A stretch of 39,563 bases of DNA from Anaerolineae bacterium (GTDB lineage: Bacteria > Chloroflexota > Anaerolineae > Aggregatilineales > Phototrophicaceae): contig JAJEGA010000083.1 of the NCBI GenBank assembly GCA_022820125.1, forward strand, positions 1 to 39,563, given 5' to 3'. Within the stretch, counting starts at the first letter, position 1; the number at the start of each line of letters is the position of its first letter. Both the position numbers and the translations under genes were made by a program. Of this stretch, positions 1 to 8,143 are shown piece by piece. The notes beneath the pieces were generated by a model. The model searched no databases. It worked only from the letters and a program-made list of their open reading frames with translations, and was not told the DNA's origin.

Positions 1-2
1 AG

Positions 3-317
3 CTGAAGTTCGATAAAATCTGTGAAGCGCGCGGGATTGAACATCGCTTGACCAAACCGTATCATCCTTGGACCAATGGACAAGTCGAGCGCATCCACCG
101 AAGCATCAAAGAATATACGGTCTATCGTTACTTTTATCAGAGCGATGAAGAGTTGCGTCAGCACCTGGAGTTGTTCTTGCAGGCATACAATTTTGGCAAA
201 AGACTGAAGACCCTGAAGGGGCGAAGTCCCTATGAATTCATCTGTGATCGCTGGCGAGAAACACCGGAACGATTTCATCAGAAACCACACCATCTCAATA
301 TGGGACTATACAACTAG
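3..317 (+). CDS. IS481-type transposase, C-terminal fragment (cut by window edge)
   Basis: The frame is open from the first bases of the window and ends at TAG 315-317, so the 5' part lies outside. The visible ~104 residues carry the end of a DDE integrase core: the conserved TKPYHPWTNGQVER stretch, whose Glu is the third catalytic acid, followed by the long helical tail with LKTLKGRSPYEFICDRW that is typical of IS481-family transposases. It would catalyse cut-and-paste or copy transposition of its own element. The catalytic Asp residues are not in view, so activity cannot be judged. It points into the left edge of the restriction operon and suggests that the block is in a mobile neighbourhood. 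The family call is firm; the terminal inverted repeat on this side was not located. Confidence 0.85.
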   Translation: MKFDKICEARGIEHRLTKPYHPWTNGQVERIHRSIKEYTVYRYFYQSDEELRQHLELFLQAYNFGKRLKTLKGRSPYEFICDRWRETPERFHQKPHHLNMGLYN

Positions 318-352
318 GACTGAATGAAACAGTCGTGGCGAACCATGAGTAG

Positions 353-451
353 TCTCAGCGACAATTCGCCGAACTCAATGAAAAGTTGGACCGGCTCATG
401 GCGCATCTGAAAGTGCCGCCAAAGCCGCCGGCGGGCTTCCTCAAGGAGTGA
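353..451 (+). pseudogene. Possible 3' remnant of a coiled-coil protein gene
   Basis: A short frame without its own convincing start runs from after a TAG at 350-352 to TGA at 449-451. It encodes FAELNEKLDRLMAHLKVPP followed by a proline-rich end. The heptad-like Leu spacing followed by a Pro/Gly tail and FLKE looks like the natural C-terminus of a coiled-coil protein. I infer that the upstream part was lost when the adjacent IS inserted. No function can be assigned, and it could be chance. Confidence 0.3.
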
Positions 452-460
452 GGCGGGAGA

Positions 461-507
461 TTCACCACAGAGGCACAGAGGTCACAGAGGTTTTTCACCA
501 CAAAGAC
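461..507. repeat. CACAGAG-type dispersed repeat
   Basis: Short near-tandem units of the form CACAGAGG occur here, bounded by TTCACCAC on the left and TTTTTCACCACAAAGAC on the right. Relatives appear in this window around 10857, 13331-13356 (reverse orientation), 30940-30978 and 32096. Such CACAGAGG/CACCGAG strings are common non-coding repeats in environmental genomes and create spurious short open frames on both strands. The rest of 452-598 holds no gene I can support. Confidence 0.55.
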
Positions 508-598
508 AGGAAGGAGCTTATTCAGCCGCCACGATGCGCTGGGTCGCGCGGGGTGTGTGGGGGTTGGGGGATTTTGGCGCGGAGGCGCTAAGGAAAGC

Positions 599-2578
599 TT
601 AGGTGTTGAAGTCTTGATCAATGCTTTCAATAATGTCAACTAAATCCGATATGCGCTTCTCCGCCTGTAAGTAGTCATTGTAACTCAGCAGCGCATTTTC
701 AATTAATTCATCATATGTCAAGCATCTCACTCCCGCTGCCAACTTAAGTTTTTCTTCTTCATCCAGCTGATAATGTGATGTTGGACGTTCACCTGTGATA
801 CAAATGACCTCAACCGGGACGTTGCGATATTGTTCACCAAATTTTTCGACCAAGCACTCTTGCAACGTATTTTTGTAGAGCGAAACTTGCTCCAAAAGCT
901 CCGTCAACTTGGTTGAGACACTGTACCGCTTTAACTCAATCAACACATGTTTGCCAGTGACCGTCTGATACCTAATGTCAACCCTCGCTCTCTTCTGTTT
1001 TTCGGATAATCTACCTTCCTTTAGCTTGAATTCTTTGTTGATAGTTTGTTCTTTCCTACTGTTGAATGCAGCGCGTTCCCATGATGGATCAAGTAGCCAA
1101 AGTGCCTTGAAGATATGCTTCTGTATTACCTTTTCTTTCTTGTCATCATCAATGATTTCCTCAAATTTCTTTATGAGCTCGACCCTAACTTTAGCGATGT
1201 CATAGTAATGAACTCGCGCCAAATCGGTTAAGCTACCGAAAATCCCAGACAAGACTTCAAAGTCCTGTTCGGACTGCAATGTACTCAGGATGCTTAGCTG
1301 ATCAGTGATCATGAGACGCTCAAAGGCAAACATGGAAGACTTGTAGAGTTCTCTTTTCCCCTCTTCATCCACGCCAATAAGCGCTTCAATCTTGCCAAAC
1401 AGCTGCTTGGCCTTTTTCTGTTGATCAGGTTTTAGACGTTCGTACCAGCGCTTGACGTTTTCACGCTCCCGTAATGTTCGTTCGGCACCCGCTTCACGCC
1501 GCCACTTGAGCCAATTAGTTGCAATTCGTCTTATTACGCCTTGCTCAAGGAATTGCTTTAGATCAATATATCTGTCATCGTTTTCATTCAGACTTTGCCG
1601 TGCGCTCGTAATAATGTCTTCGCTATTGGTTTCGTCCATAAAGTCAGCGTCGATTTCACCAATAACATACTTAGTCCATACGCCACCTTGCATCATATCT
1701 TTGAGCAGGTTTTCGTGTACAAGCTTTCCGCTTGCGAAAATGACTATGCCGTTGGTCTCTTCGTTGATCTGATCCTGCTTGGCCACTGTGCCGATCCAGC
1801 CCGAGATTTCGTATTCTTCATAGTCACCATAAATGTAATCCTCCGCGACCTTGTTCAGAGCATTGGGAAACTTTGACGGCAGTTTATTCTGCTCACCAAA
1901 ATACCAAACATATTCTATGGAGTTATAGTACTTCCTGTCCTTTGCCGTGATGGGCTCATCATTGACAAAGATGTTGAAGTTGTCTTTCCCGATAACGCTG
2001 AATCTTCTCGCAAGTCGCCTGCTAATCACAGAAGCAGACGGAGTTCGTTGCTTCTTCAAGTTGGACAATACAACTTTAGTTCCTGTACTGATCGTTACAA
2101 TTTCAGACCCCAGATCAGTAGGATGATAGTCCGATTTAGGATCAATTCTGATTTGCTCATTAATCTCATTGAAATCCATTTTGAAGGCAAACCTGTTACC
2201 ATCTCGTACGGTATGAATTTCAACTGTGTCGGCGATAGCAAAGACTGACAGTTTTCCGATTCCCTTTTTTCCCATGGGTTTTCTGCCGCGAGACGTGATA
2301 CCCGCGTTTTTTTCTACTGTTCGCTTCTGGTAACCGACATTAAGAAACTTCCTGTTAATGTCCTCATCAGTCATTCCAGAGCCATCATCGCAAATTACGA
2401 TTTCCTTCTTGTCGCTGTCTACTGATATTTTCACGTTTTCCGCATCTGCATCCCAGGCATTTGCAACAACTTCGGAAAGCACAGCCGGCACATTACTGTA
2501 TAGTCCTCTTCCCAAGTGATCTAGAACACTTAGACTGATTGTCATTGTGTATTTCTGGACGCTACTTTGAGTATCCAT
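599..2578 (-). CDS. MORC/MutL-type GHKL ATPase fused to a PD-(D/E)XK nuclease-like domain
   Basis: 659 residues from ATG 2578. The frame is open further upstream, but that extension lies inside the cytosine methyltransferase gene; this ATG gives a 17-bp overlap. Residues ~10-215 form a GHKL ATPase: an N-box with Glu36, Asn40 and Asp43/Asp45, the DDGSG motif at 64-68, the lid GKKGIGKLS at 103-111, and STGTK at 164-168. The middle (215-370) fits the S5-like transducer of MutL/Hsp90/MORC proteins, with a helical linker after it. Residues ~480-600 resemble a PD-(D/E)XK nuclease: Glu482, Asp534 in RVDIRY, and a Glu548-Leu-Lys550 hydrophobic strand. GHKL ATPases of this type are known from comparative genomics of restriction-modification loci (prokaryotic MORC relatives). 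I infer an ATP-gated clamp that directs cleavage by the C-terminal domain. It is the last gene of the operon. Its base composition is clearly more AT-rich than the sugar genes, suggesting transfer. Confidence 0.85.
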   Translation of the reverse strand: MDTQSSVQKYTMTISLSVLDHLGRGLYSNVPAVLSEVVANAWDADAENVKISVDSDKKEIVICDDGSGMTDEDINRKFLNVGYQKRTVEKNAGITSRGRKPMGKKGIGKLSVFAIADTVEIHTVRDGNRFAFKMDFNEINEQIRIDPKSDYHPTDLGSEIVTISTGTKVVLSNLKKQRTPSASVISRRLARRFSVIGKDNFNIFVNDEPITAKDRKYYNSIEYVWYFGEQNKLPSKFPNALNKVAEDYIYGDYEEYEISGWIGTVAKQDQINEETNGIVIFASGKLVHENLLKDMMQGGVWTKYVIGEIDADFMDETNSEDIITSARQSLNENDDRYIDLKQFLEQGVIRRIATNWLKWRREAGAERTLRERENVKRWYERLKPDQQKKAKQLFGKIEALIGVDEEGKRELYKSSMFAFERLMITDQLSILSTLQSEQDFEVLSGIFGSLTDLARVHYYDIAKVRVELIKKFEEIIDDDKKEKVIQKHIFKALWLLDPSWERAAFNSRKEQTINKEFKLKEGRLSEKQKRARVDIRYQTVTGKHVLIELKRYSVSTKLTELLEQVSLYKNTLQECLVEKFGEQYRNVPVEVICITGERPTSHYQLDEEEKLKLAAGVRCLTYDELIENALLSYNDYLQAEKRISDLVDIIESIDQDFNT

Positions 2579-3614
2579 ATTCTTTAAGATGCCTTTCAAT
2601 ACTTTCAGCAATGCGCTCTGCCAAGAGAACTGGTACGGCATTACCCATAAGCTTGCCAATGCGCGTGAACGTGACGTCGTCGGCTTTCGGACAATGAAAC
2701 TCATAGTCTTGAGGAAACGTCTGCAAGAGCGCCATTTCTCGCAATGTCAACGCCCGGTCCTGCGTCGGATGCCCGAAGCGCCCCGTTCCATAGCTGTAGG
2801 CCTGCGTGGTTATGGTCGGGGATGGCTTGTCGTGCTGCATACGACCATACACGGCTGAATACGTGCGACCTGAAGCTTTCCTATGGCATGGCGCGAGAAG
2901 TTCCTCGTCCCAGTCTCGCCAGCTGCCACCGGGCTCGGACTGTTGAATGCGCCTCATGTTGAGCGGCGATAGCCCCTGCGCGCGGTGCAACGAGTCGTTG
3001 TCACAGACTTCGCCCGCGGCAACTGCCGGCAAGTGTCCAACTGTGTCATGAACACTTACATACTCGCTTGTGCTATGAGTCTCCTCCATCAGGCTTATAG
3101 GACCGAATCTGGAGCCGAGCACAACCAGACGCTTCCGCATCTGTGGAACGCCATAGTCTGCCGTGTGCACTACTTGCCACCAGATATCGTCACCGTAAAC
3201 CGGCTGAAGCGTACGAATGAACTGCTCAAAGACTTCACCGCCTTTGTAACGGACCAGCGCTGGGACATTCTCCATCGAGAAAATGTCTGGCTTAATGGCG
3301 ACGATAAGGTCGGCAAAGTCGTCTATTAGCTGCCATTTGTCACTGTATTGAAGTTTGTAGGTATAGCTTGAAAACGGCTGGCACGGCGCACAGCCTATCA
3401 GGATCTTTGGCTTGCCGGGAACGAAAAGCTCGTCCACCTCGTCGGGGCGCAACTCGCTGACAGATTTGTGGATGAATCGCGCATTGTTATTCGTCTCGTA
3501 TGGATACTTGCAGGCAGCGTCGACATCAATGCCAGCGACAACATTAAAGCCTTGCCGCACGAATCCATGTGTCAGCCCGCCAGCGCCACAGAATACGTCA
3601 ACTACGGAAGCCAC
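2562..3614 (-). CDS. dcm: DNA (cytosine-5)-methyltransferase
   Basis: 350 residues with the C5-MTase motifs in canonical order: motif I DVFCGAGGLTHG (6-17, AdoMet binding), motif IV GCAPCQPFSS (74-83, nucleophile Cys78), motif VI ENVP (115-118), motif VIII QMRKRL (158-163), then a target-recognition region, KPSPTITT (motif IX) and GNAVPVLLAE (motif X). It should methylate C5 of cytosine in a specific site. The start is GTG at 3614, with TGAGGA five bases upstream. It sits 68 bp downstream of the IIG enzyme and overlaps the MORC ATPase by 17 bp, so the two are probably translationally coupled. Inference: it provides the protective mark for the MORC-nuclease, or a second modification for the whole operon. 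The gene symbol is a family name only; the specificity is unknown. Confidence 0.93.
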   Translation of the reverse strand: MASVVDVFCGAGGLTHGFVRQGFNVVAGIDVDAACKYPYETNNNARFIHKSVSELRPDEVDELFVPGKPKILIGCAPCQPFSSYTYKLQYSDKWQLIDDFADLIVAIKPDIFSMENVPALVRYKGGEVFEQFIRTLQPVYGDDIWWQVVHTADYGVPQMRKRLVVLGSRFGPISLMEETHSTSEYVSVHDTVGHLPAVAAGEVCDNDSLHRAQGLSPLNMRRIQQSEPGGSWRDWDEELLAPCHRKASGRTYSAVYGRMQHDKPSPTITTQAYSYGTGRFGHPTQDRALTLREMALLQTFPQDYEFHCPKADDVTFTRIGKLMGNAVPVLLAERIAESIERHLKEYGYSK

Positions 3615-3682
3615 AGTTTCCTCACGCTACAATCAGGAGTAGATGAATTGTCTCATTGTACCTTGAATCATTGAGTTATAAA

Positions 3683-6643
3683 TCACCCACCCGCCACAAT
3701 CTTGATCTCCTCCTCACTCAACCCATACAGCCAATACACCAGCCCATCAATCGCCCGATCCGTCGACTCAATCTGCGCCTCAATGACCTCCCGCTTGATG
3801 CCAGCCAGCTCGGGAAGCTGCTTGTGCAGACTGAGCATGGCATCCACCAGCGCGACCATCTCATCGTGCATCGCTACGTCGTCCAAATTGTCAAAGTCGA
3901 TTGCGCGGACGGGGAGTTGGGCGAGATACTGATAGATGAAGCGCAGGTAGCCGCCGCGATACGTGGAAGAAATACTGCTGTAAATGAAAGTAATCAACTT
4001 CGAATTGAGAATGCCGAGCAGGTATTTGTCGTCCACTGCAATGAAATAGCCCGTGTTGGCCAGGAAAGCGTTGCAAGAATCGTATGTGAAGTTGCCGCGC
4101 AAGGATATGTCTGGAAGAACAATTTTCGATTTCTCAAAGCTCTGCCAGTAATCTACTGTATCTTGAATCTCAAACCATTTATAGCTTCCTGGCTTACGTC
4201 CTGACCATGCATCACCGAGCCAGTCTTTGGGCTTTGGTTCAAGTCGGCTCTTGAATTGATGCAGGTAGCGATGGATCGCGGGAAAGCTTTTGATGTCAAC
4301 GCCTCGACGAGTGAAAATCAGATACTTGCTCGGAGCGAGGATGCTGTAGCGTTTCACTTCTCGGCCTGCCAAGAAAGGTTTGATTAGCTCGGCGCTGTTG
4401 GGATTTTCTTCAACCAACCTTGCCCTAGTGTCGCCATCAATAACGAATGCTTCATTTAATCCCGTAGTAACGCCTCGGTAGATTTCCTTCTCTACATAGG
4501 ATTCTAACGAAGGCAAAGTTGTCATAAGGCGATTGACAAGCACTTGCACCTCTTGCCGCGCCAGCGACCAGCCGCCATCATCCAGCATGGTCTTGTCCAC
4601 CGAATACCGCAGCGACTCCAGATGCTCGCTCAGGCTGGCGAATTCCAGCTTATCAACTTGCGCGGCGGCAAAGGTATCGCTTGCCCCGCCCTTGCCTATC
4701 GTCAGAATGCAGGGATAGGTCGTCGCCTGCTCAAAGACGGGCAAATCGCCGAAGTCGACGATTTCGCGTATCGCCTGCTTTTTCAGCCATTGGCGCAGCG
4801 GCTTGCCATAACGCGCTCGCAGCCACTTGTTGGCGACGATGATGCCGAACAAGCCGTCTTCGTTGAGCAGCTTCACGCCGCGCTCGATGAAGTAGGTGTA
4901 CAAATCGGCGGCGCCAGCGTAGGTTTCGAAAGCGCCTTTGGCATAAACCTTGAAGTCTCTGCCCAGCGTCTCTTGGCGCACATAAGGCGGATTCCCAATC
5001 ACCGCGTCGAAGCCGCCCGCCGCCATCACCTCCCCAAAGCCGGACGCGCCCGCCCAATCGAAAGGCTTGACGCGATAGAGTTCTTCATCGTCTTTCGCCG
5101 CCAAGTCGCCCGGACTGTAGAAGTCGCTGCCGATGAGAGAGTTGCCCCATTTGATGTTGCCGCTCAGGTCGGGCAGCAGCGGTTCTTCGATTTCAGCCGT
5201 GTCATGCTCATTTTCCAGCATTTTGAGCAGCAGGGAGAGCTTGCTGACTTCGACCGCGTTCTGGTCGAGGTCGACGCCATAGATATTATCCAGCAGGATG
5301 CGGCGTTTCTCCTCAATGCGCAGGATGAGGCCATCGGCGGTATGGCGGGTGCGATTGCGGTAGCGCGCCGGATTTTCGCGGTAGGCTTTCAGGTGCCAAT
5401 CGAGCAGGAATTGATAGGCGCCGGTGAGGAAGGAGCCGCTGCCGCAGGCGGGGTCGAGCACCCGCAGTTTCATCGCTTCGTCCGGCGTCTTGCCCGCGAG
5501 CAGCGCGCCGACCGTGTTCTCCACGATGTAGTCGACGATATAGGCGGGCGTGTAATAGACGCCGCCGGCTTTGCGCACTTCGGGTTTTTCTTCGACGGAG
5601 ACCGCCGTCTCCAAACCGTCGCTGCGCACTTCGATGACTTTGCCCAGGAAGCGCTCATAGACCTGGCCGAGGATGTCGGCTGATATGACCGAGAATTGGT
5701 AGCGGCTTTTGGGCGGATAGAGATCGCCGATGATTTTGCGCAGGATGCCATCGCCGATGCGGATGTCCAGGGAGAGGGTGTCGGCGTCCGGGCGGGATTT
5801 GTCGCTGGGGTCGAAGTGGAACAAACCCGAATTGTACTTGCGGTCGGCATCCAGGTAGAGCGTCTTGATCTGGTTGTAGCTGTTGCGGCGGATGGACGCG
5901 GCGCGCTCGAGGCGGCCATAGCTTTCGAGGTTGCGGTCTTCGGCGATGCGCAGGAAGACGATGCGGTCGATGGTGCGCTGGACCAGGTGGTTGATCTCGC
6001 GCTGGCTGAGCTGGCGATTGATGAAGCGCGCCTGCTTGTAGATGTCCGGCGCCAGGTCGGCGCGCCAGGTTTCCATATCGCGCAGGAAGGCTTCGTCCAC
6101 GCGCAGCACGCCTTTGGCGGTCGTCTCGAGCAGGTCGCGGTGCGCCCCTTGGCGGACGGCTTCGGGCGAGAGCGCCGCGCGCAGCCGCTCCCATTCGTCG
6201 AGGTATTGCGAATGGGTCAGATACATGATGCGGGCTTCTTCCGGGGAATCGCCCTGGCGCGGTTCGATGCGGCAATCATAGACGGCGAACTCGGCGAAAT
6301 TAGTCAGGATGCCCAGCGCGGTATCGCCCGACCAGCCATAAGCGCGCAGTTGCTCGGCCGGCTCGATTGACTTGCCGATGTCGATGGCCGGTTTCTTGGT
6401 CTCGACATAGAAGGCGCGGCGTGCGCCGGCGAGGAAGGTGTAATCGGGGTGCTTGATGGTGCCGCCGCTGCGCAAGCCGGCTTCGTGCAAGACTTCTTCG
6501 CCCAGGTCCCAGCCCAAGGCGCGGAAGAAGGGATTGACGAACTGTTCGCGCAGCTGCGCCTCGTTGTAATCGGGCTGTTGAAAGCGGCCTTGGTCGTGGT
6601 CGAATTTCTGAACGAGGCGGGCGATGCTATCGGGCGCGATCAT
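3683..6643 (-). CDS. Single-chain type IIG-like restriction-modification enzyme (nuclease + N6-adenine methyltransferase + specificity domain)
   Basis: 986 residues, apparently intact. N-terminus: a PD-(D/E)XK nuclease with Glu33 in the leading helix, Pro66-Asp67 and Glu81-Thr-Lys83. A helical connector follows (~170-340). The gamma-type amino-methyltransferase core has motif X GVYYTPAYIV (361-370), motif I DPACGSGSF (397-405) and motif IV NPPY (551-554). From ~700 a TaqI/Eco57I-like target-recognition domain begins at YRGVTTGLNEAF and runs to the end. One polypeptide would both methylate adenine and cut at a distance from its site. The ATG at 6643 is preceded by a purine-rich GGTGGGGG. It is the first gene of the leftward operon. 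Oddity: base composition drops visibly from ~4530 leftwards, close to where the recognition domain starts, as expected if that domain was exchanged by recombination. Confidence 0.92.
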   Translation of the reverse strand: MIAPDSIARLVQKFDHDQGRFQQPDYNEAQLREQFVNPFFRALGWDLGEEVLHEAGLRSGGTIKHPDYTFLAGARRAFYVETKKPAIDIGKSIEPAEQLRAYGWSGDTALGILTNFAEFAVYDCRIEPRQGDSPEEARIMYLTHSQYLDEWERLRAALSPEAVRQGAHRDLLETTAKGVLRVDEAFLRDMETWRADLAPDIYKQARFINRQLSQREINHLVQRTIDRIVFLRIAEDRNLESYGRLERAASIRRNSYNQIKTLYLDADRKYNSGLFHFDPSDKSRPDADTLSLDIRIGDGILRKIIGDLYPPKSRYQFSVISADILGQVYERFLGKVIEVRSDGLETAVSVEEKPEVRKAGGVYYTPAYIVDYIVENTVGALLAGKTPDEAMKLRVLDPACGSGSFLTGAYQFLLDWHLKAYRENPARYRNRTRHTADGLILRIEEKRRILLDNIYGVDLDQNAVEVSKLSLLLKMLENEHDTAEIEEPLLPDLSGNIKWGNSLIGSDFYSPGDLAAKDDEELYRVKPFDWAGASGFGEVMAAGGFDAVIGNPPYVRQETLGRDFKVYAKGAFETYAGAADLYTYFIERGVKLLNEDGLFGIIVANKWLRARYGKPLRQWLKKQAIREIVDFGDLPVFEQATTYPCILTIGKGGASDTFAAAQVDKLEFASLSEHLESLRYSVDKTMLDDGGWSLARQEVQVLVNRLMTTLPSLESYVEKEIYRGVTTGLNEAFVIDGDTRARLVEENPNSAELIKPFLAGREVKRYSILAPSKYLIFTRRGVDIKSFPAIHRYLHQFKSRLEPKPKDWLGDAWSGRKPGSYKWFEIQDTVDYWQSFEKSKIVLPDISLRGNFTYDSCNAFLANTGYFIAVDDKYLLGILNSKLITFIYSSISSTYRGGYLRFIYQYLAQLPVRAIDFDNLDDVAMHDEMVALVDAMLSLHKQLPELAGIKREVIEAQIESTDRAIDGLVYWLYGLSEEEIKIVAGG

Positions 6644-6680
6644 GGATTATCCCCCACCGCCAACAATCATATCAAGAACT

Positions 6681-6791
6681 GTAGGGGCGTTTCGCCGAAA
6701 CACCCATAATCATATTAACATCTGTAGGGGCGAGCACGTGGCTCGCCCGCAATCATACCAAGAACCGTAGGGGCGTTTCGCCGAAACGCCC
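6681..6791. repeat. Three direct palindromic units (GTAGGGGCG family)
   Basis: Units at 6681-6705, 6724-6748 and 6767-6791, all in the same orientation, start with GTAGGGGCG. The first and third share the stem TTTCGCCGAAA; the middle one has an AGCACGTGGCT stem. They fill the 163-bp gap between the restriction operon and the ADP-ribosylglycohydrolase genes and are the leftmost copies of the family in this window. They could terminate or buffer transcription from the glycohydrolase side. Confidence 0.85.
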
Positions 6792-6806
6792 GCATTCATA
6801 ACGGAT

Positions 6807-7937
6807 TTATGCGCCCAGCGCCTCAAACGCATCCCGCCTATCCTGCACCGCCGCCAGTTGCCGCGTTTGCAGCTTCCGCGTCAAATCGGCCAATTCACTT
6901 GCCATCGGCATCAGGTCAATGCGATTGGCGTTGTTGATCGTCTCCACCCATTCAGGGCGCAGGGCGTCGATGCCATGCAGCGCGCCAGCGATCGCGCCGC
7001 CCATGCCGGCGATGGAATCGTTGTCGCGTCCGTAATTTGTCCCGCCAAAGATGGTCTCTTCGTAGTCGCCGCCGGTGACCACCAGGAAGCCAAGCGCGAT
7101 GGGCGCTTCTTCGATGCTGTGCTCGCGGCTGGGCGTCCAATTGTTGCTGCCGCTGCCGCGCGCGCCTTTGAAGTCATCGGGCGCGGTGTCGTATTGACGC
7201 ATGACCTCGCGCAGGGGAGCGATGGCTTCCTTCCAGTCGGTCAGCGTGCTGGCGCGCTCGGCGATGGCGGCGATGCAATCGGCGGTGCCGTCTTTCGCGA
7301 CTGAAAGCGCGGCGTCGATTATGGAGCTGACCGACGCGTCCGGCTTGAACGCTTCGGCGACGCAGGTCGCCATGACCGCCGCCGCTTCCAGCCCGAAGCT
7401 GACCTGGTGGGCGCTGAAGACATCAACCGCTTCCTGATAGGCGCGGGCTGGGTCGCAAGCGTTGATGATGCCCACCGGCGCGGCGTACATGGCGGCGCCG
7501 CAGTTGACCATATTGCCGACGCCGGCGTAACGCGGGTCGGCATTGGCCAGCCAACGCATGTAGAGCCATTTCTCGGGGTAGAAAAGGCGCTCGACCAAGA
7601 GCATCTCCCGCCCGCGCTCCGGCACCCAGCGCATTTCCCGCGCCATCATGGGCACGATGCGGCGGAAGAATTCGTGGGCGTCGAGATGGTCGCCATGCTT
7701 GATGTAGCAACGGCTGAGCAACTGCACCATGTGACTGTCGTCGGTGTAGCGGCCATCGCCTTTGCCGAGGTCGGAGGGTCCGTCCCAGCCTTCGACCAGG
7801 TCGGTGATGTAGCCGTAGCGCGCGCGGATTTCTTCCGGCATCCGCCCCTCGGCGGGCGCGCCCAGCGCGTCTCCGATAGCGCCGCCATAGAGACAGCCGA
7901 GCGTTTTCTTAATCAGCAGATCCGGTGAAGCGGTCAT
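6807..7937 (-). CDS. ADP-ribosylglycohydrolase family protein (copy A)
   Basis: 376 residues from ATG 7937, which has a TGAGGAA ribosome-binding site; the open frame extends upstream without a comparable signal. DraG/ARH-fold motifs: CLYGGAIGDALG (15-26), YTDDSHM with the dinuclear-metal TDD (65-67), and GRDNDSIAGMGGAIAGALHG from 303, with Asp305 and Asp307 as further metal ligands. The family removes ADP-ribose from proteins or hydrolyses related N-glycosidic bonds in an Mg/Mn-dependent way. Many environmental members, like this one, have an unknown substrate. It is soluble, with no signal peptide. It is roughly four-fifths identical by eye to the next gene upstream, so it is a recent tandem duplication. 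They diverge mostly at the N-terminal substrate-side loops (26-60) and at 250-270. Confidence 0.93.
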   Translation of the reverse strand: MTASPDLLIKKTLGCLYGGAIGDALGAPAEGRMPEEIRARYGYITDLVEGWDGPSDLGKGDGRYTDDSHMVQLLSRCYIKHGDHLDAHEFFRRIVPMMAREMRWVPERGREMLLVERLFYPEKWLYMRWLANADPRYAGVGNMVNCGAAMYAAPVGIINACDPARAYQEAVDVFSAHQVSFGLEAAAVMATCVAEAFKPDASVSSIIDAALSVAKDGTADCIAAIAERASTLTDWKEAIAPLREVMRQYDTAPDDFKGARGSGSNNWTPSREHSIEEAPIALGFLVVTGGDYEETIFGGTNYGRDNDSIAGMGGAIAGALHGIDALRPEWVETINNANRIDLMPMASELADLTRKLQTRQLAAVQDRRDAFEALGA

Positions 7938-8007
7938 TCGATGTTCCTCATTTCCTAAGCTTTCAGCGTTCAATTCATAGAATAATGCGCCAATCAAGGG
8001 GAAAGTT

Positions 8008-8131
8008 GTAGGGGCGAGGCGTCGCTGCGCCCGTACGAATCAGTTGTTCAGCAGAAATTGTAGGGGCGACTCTGTGAGTCGCCCATCGATTTACGATTGC
8101 AGCATCGGGCGATTCACAGAATCGACCCTAC
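8008..8131. repeat. Palindromic unit plus a 72-bp bipartite element
   Basis: A single degenerate unit lies at 8008-8032. The pair 8060-8084 and 8107-8131 faces tail to tail: GTAGGGGCGACTC...GAGTCGCCC, a 22-bp spacer, then GGGCGATTC...GAATCGACCCTAC. The outer ends are therefore inverted copies of GTAGGG(G)CGA. The element lies between the two ADP-ribosylglycohydrolase genes. Confidence 0.88.
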
Positions 8132-8143
8132 ACGCTTGGTGAA

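Noticed and set aside
1..317. Complete insertion sequence
   Set aside because: Only the transposase 3' end is inside the window; the terminal repeat could not be located, so element boundaries are not annotated.
355..639. Minus-strand frame at the left of the MORC gene
   Set aside because: Runs through CACAGAGG repeat sequence (LCDLCASVV-like peptide typical of such repeats) and overlaps the MORC gene end.
4544..5683. Long open frame (379 codons) on the plus strand
   Set aside because: Antisense to the type IIG methyltransferase core, which has clear motifs; open only because of GC-rich codon structure.
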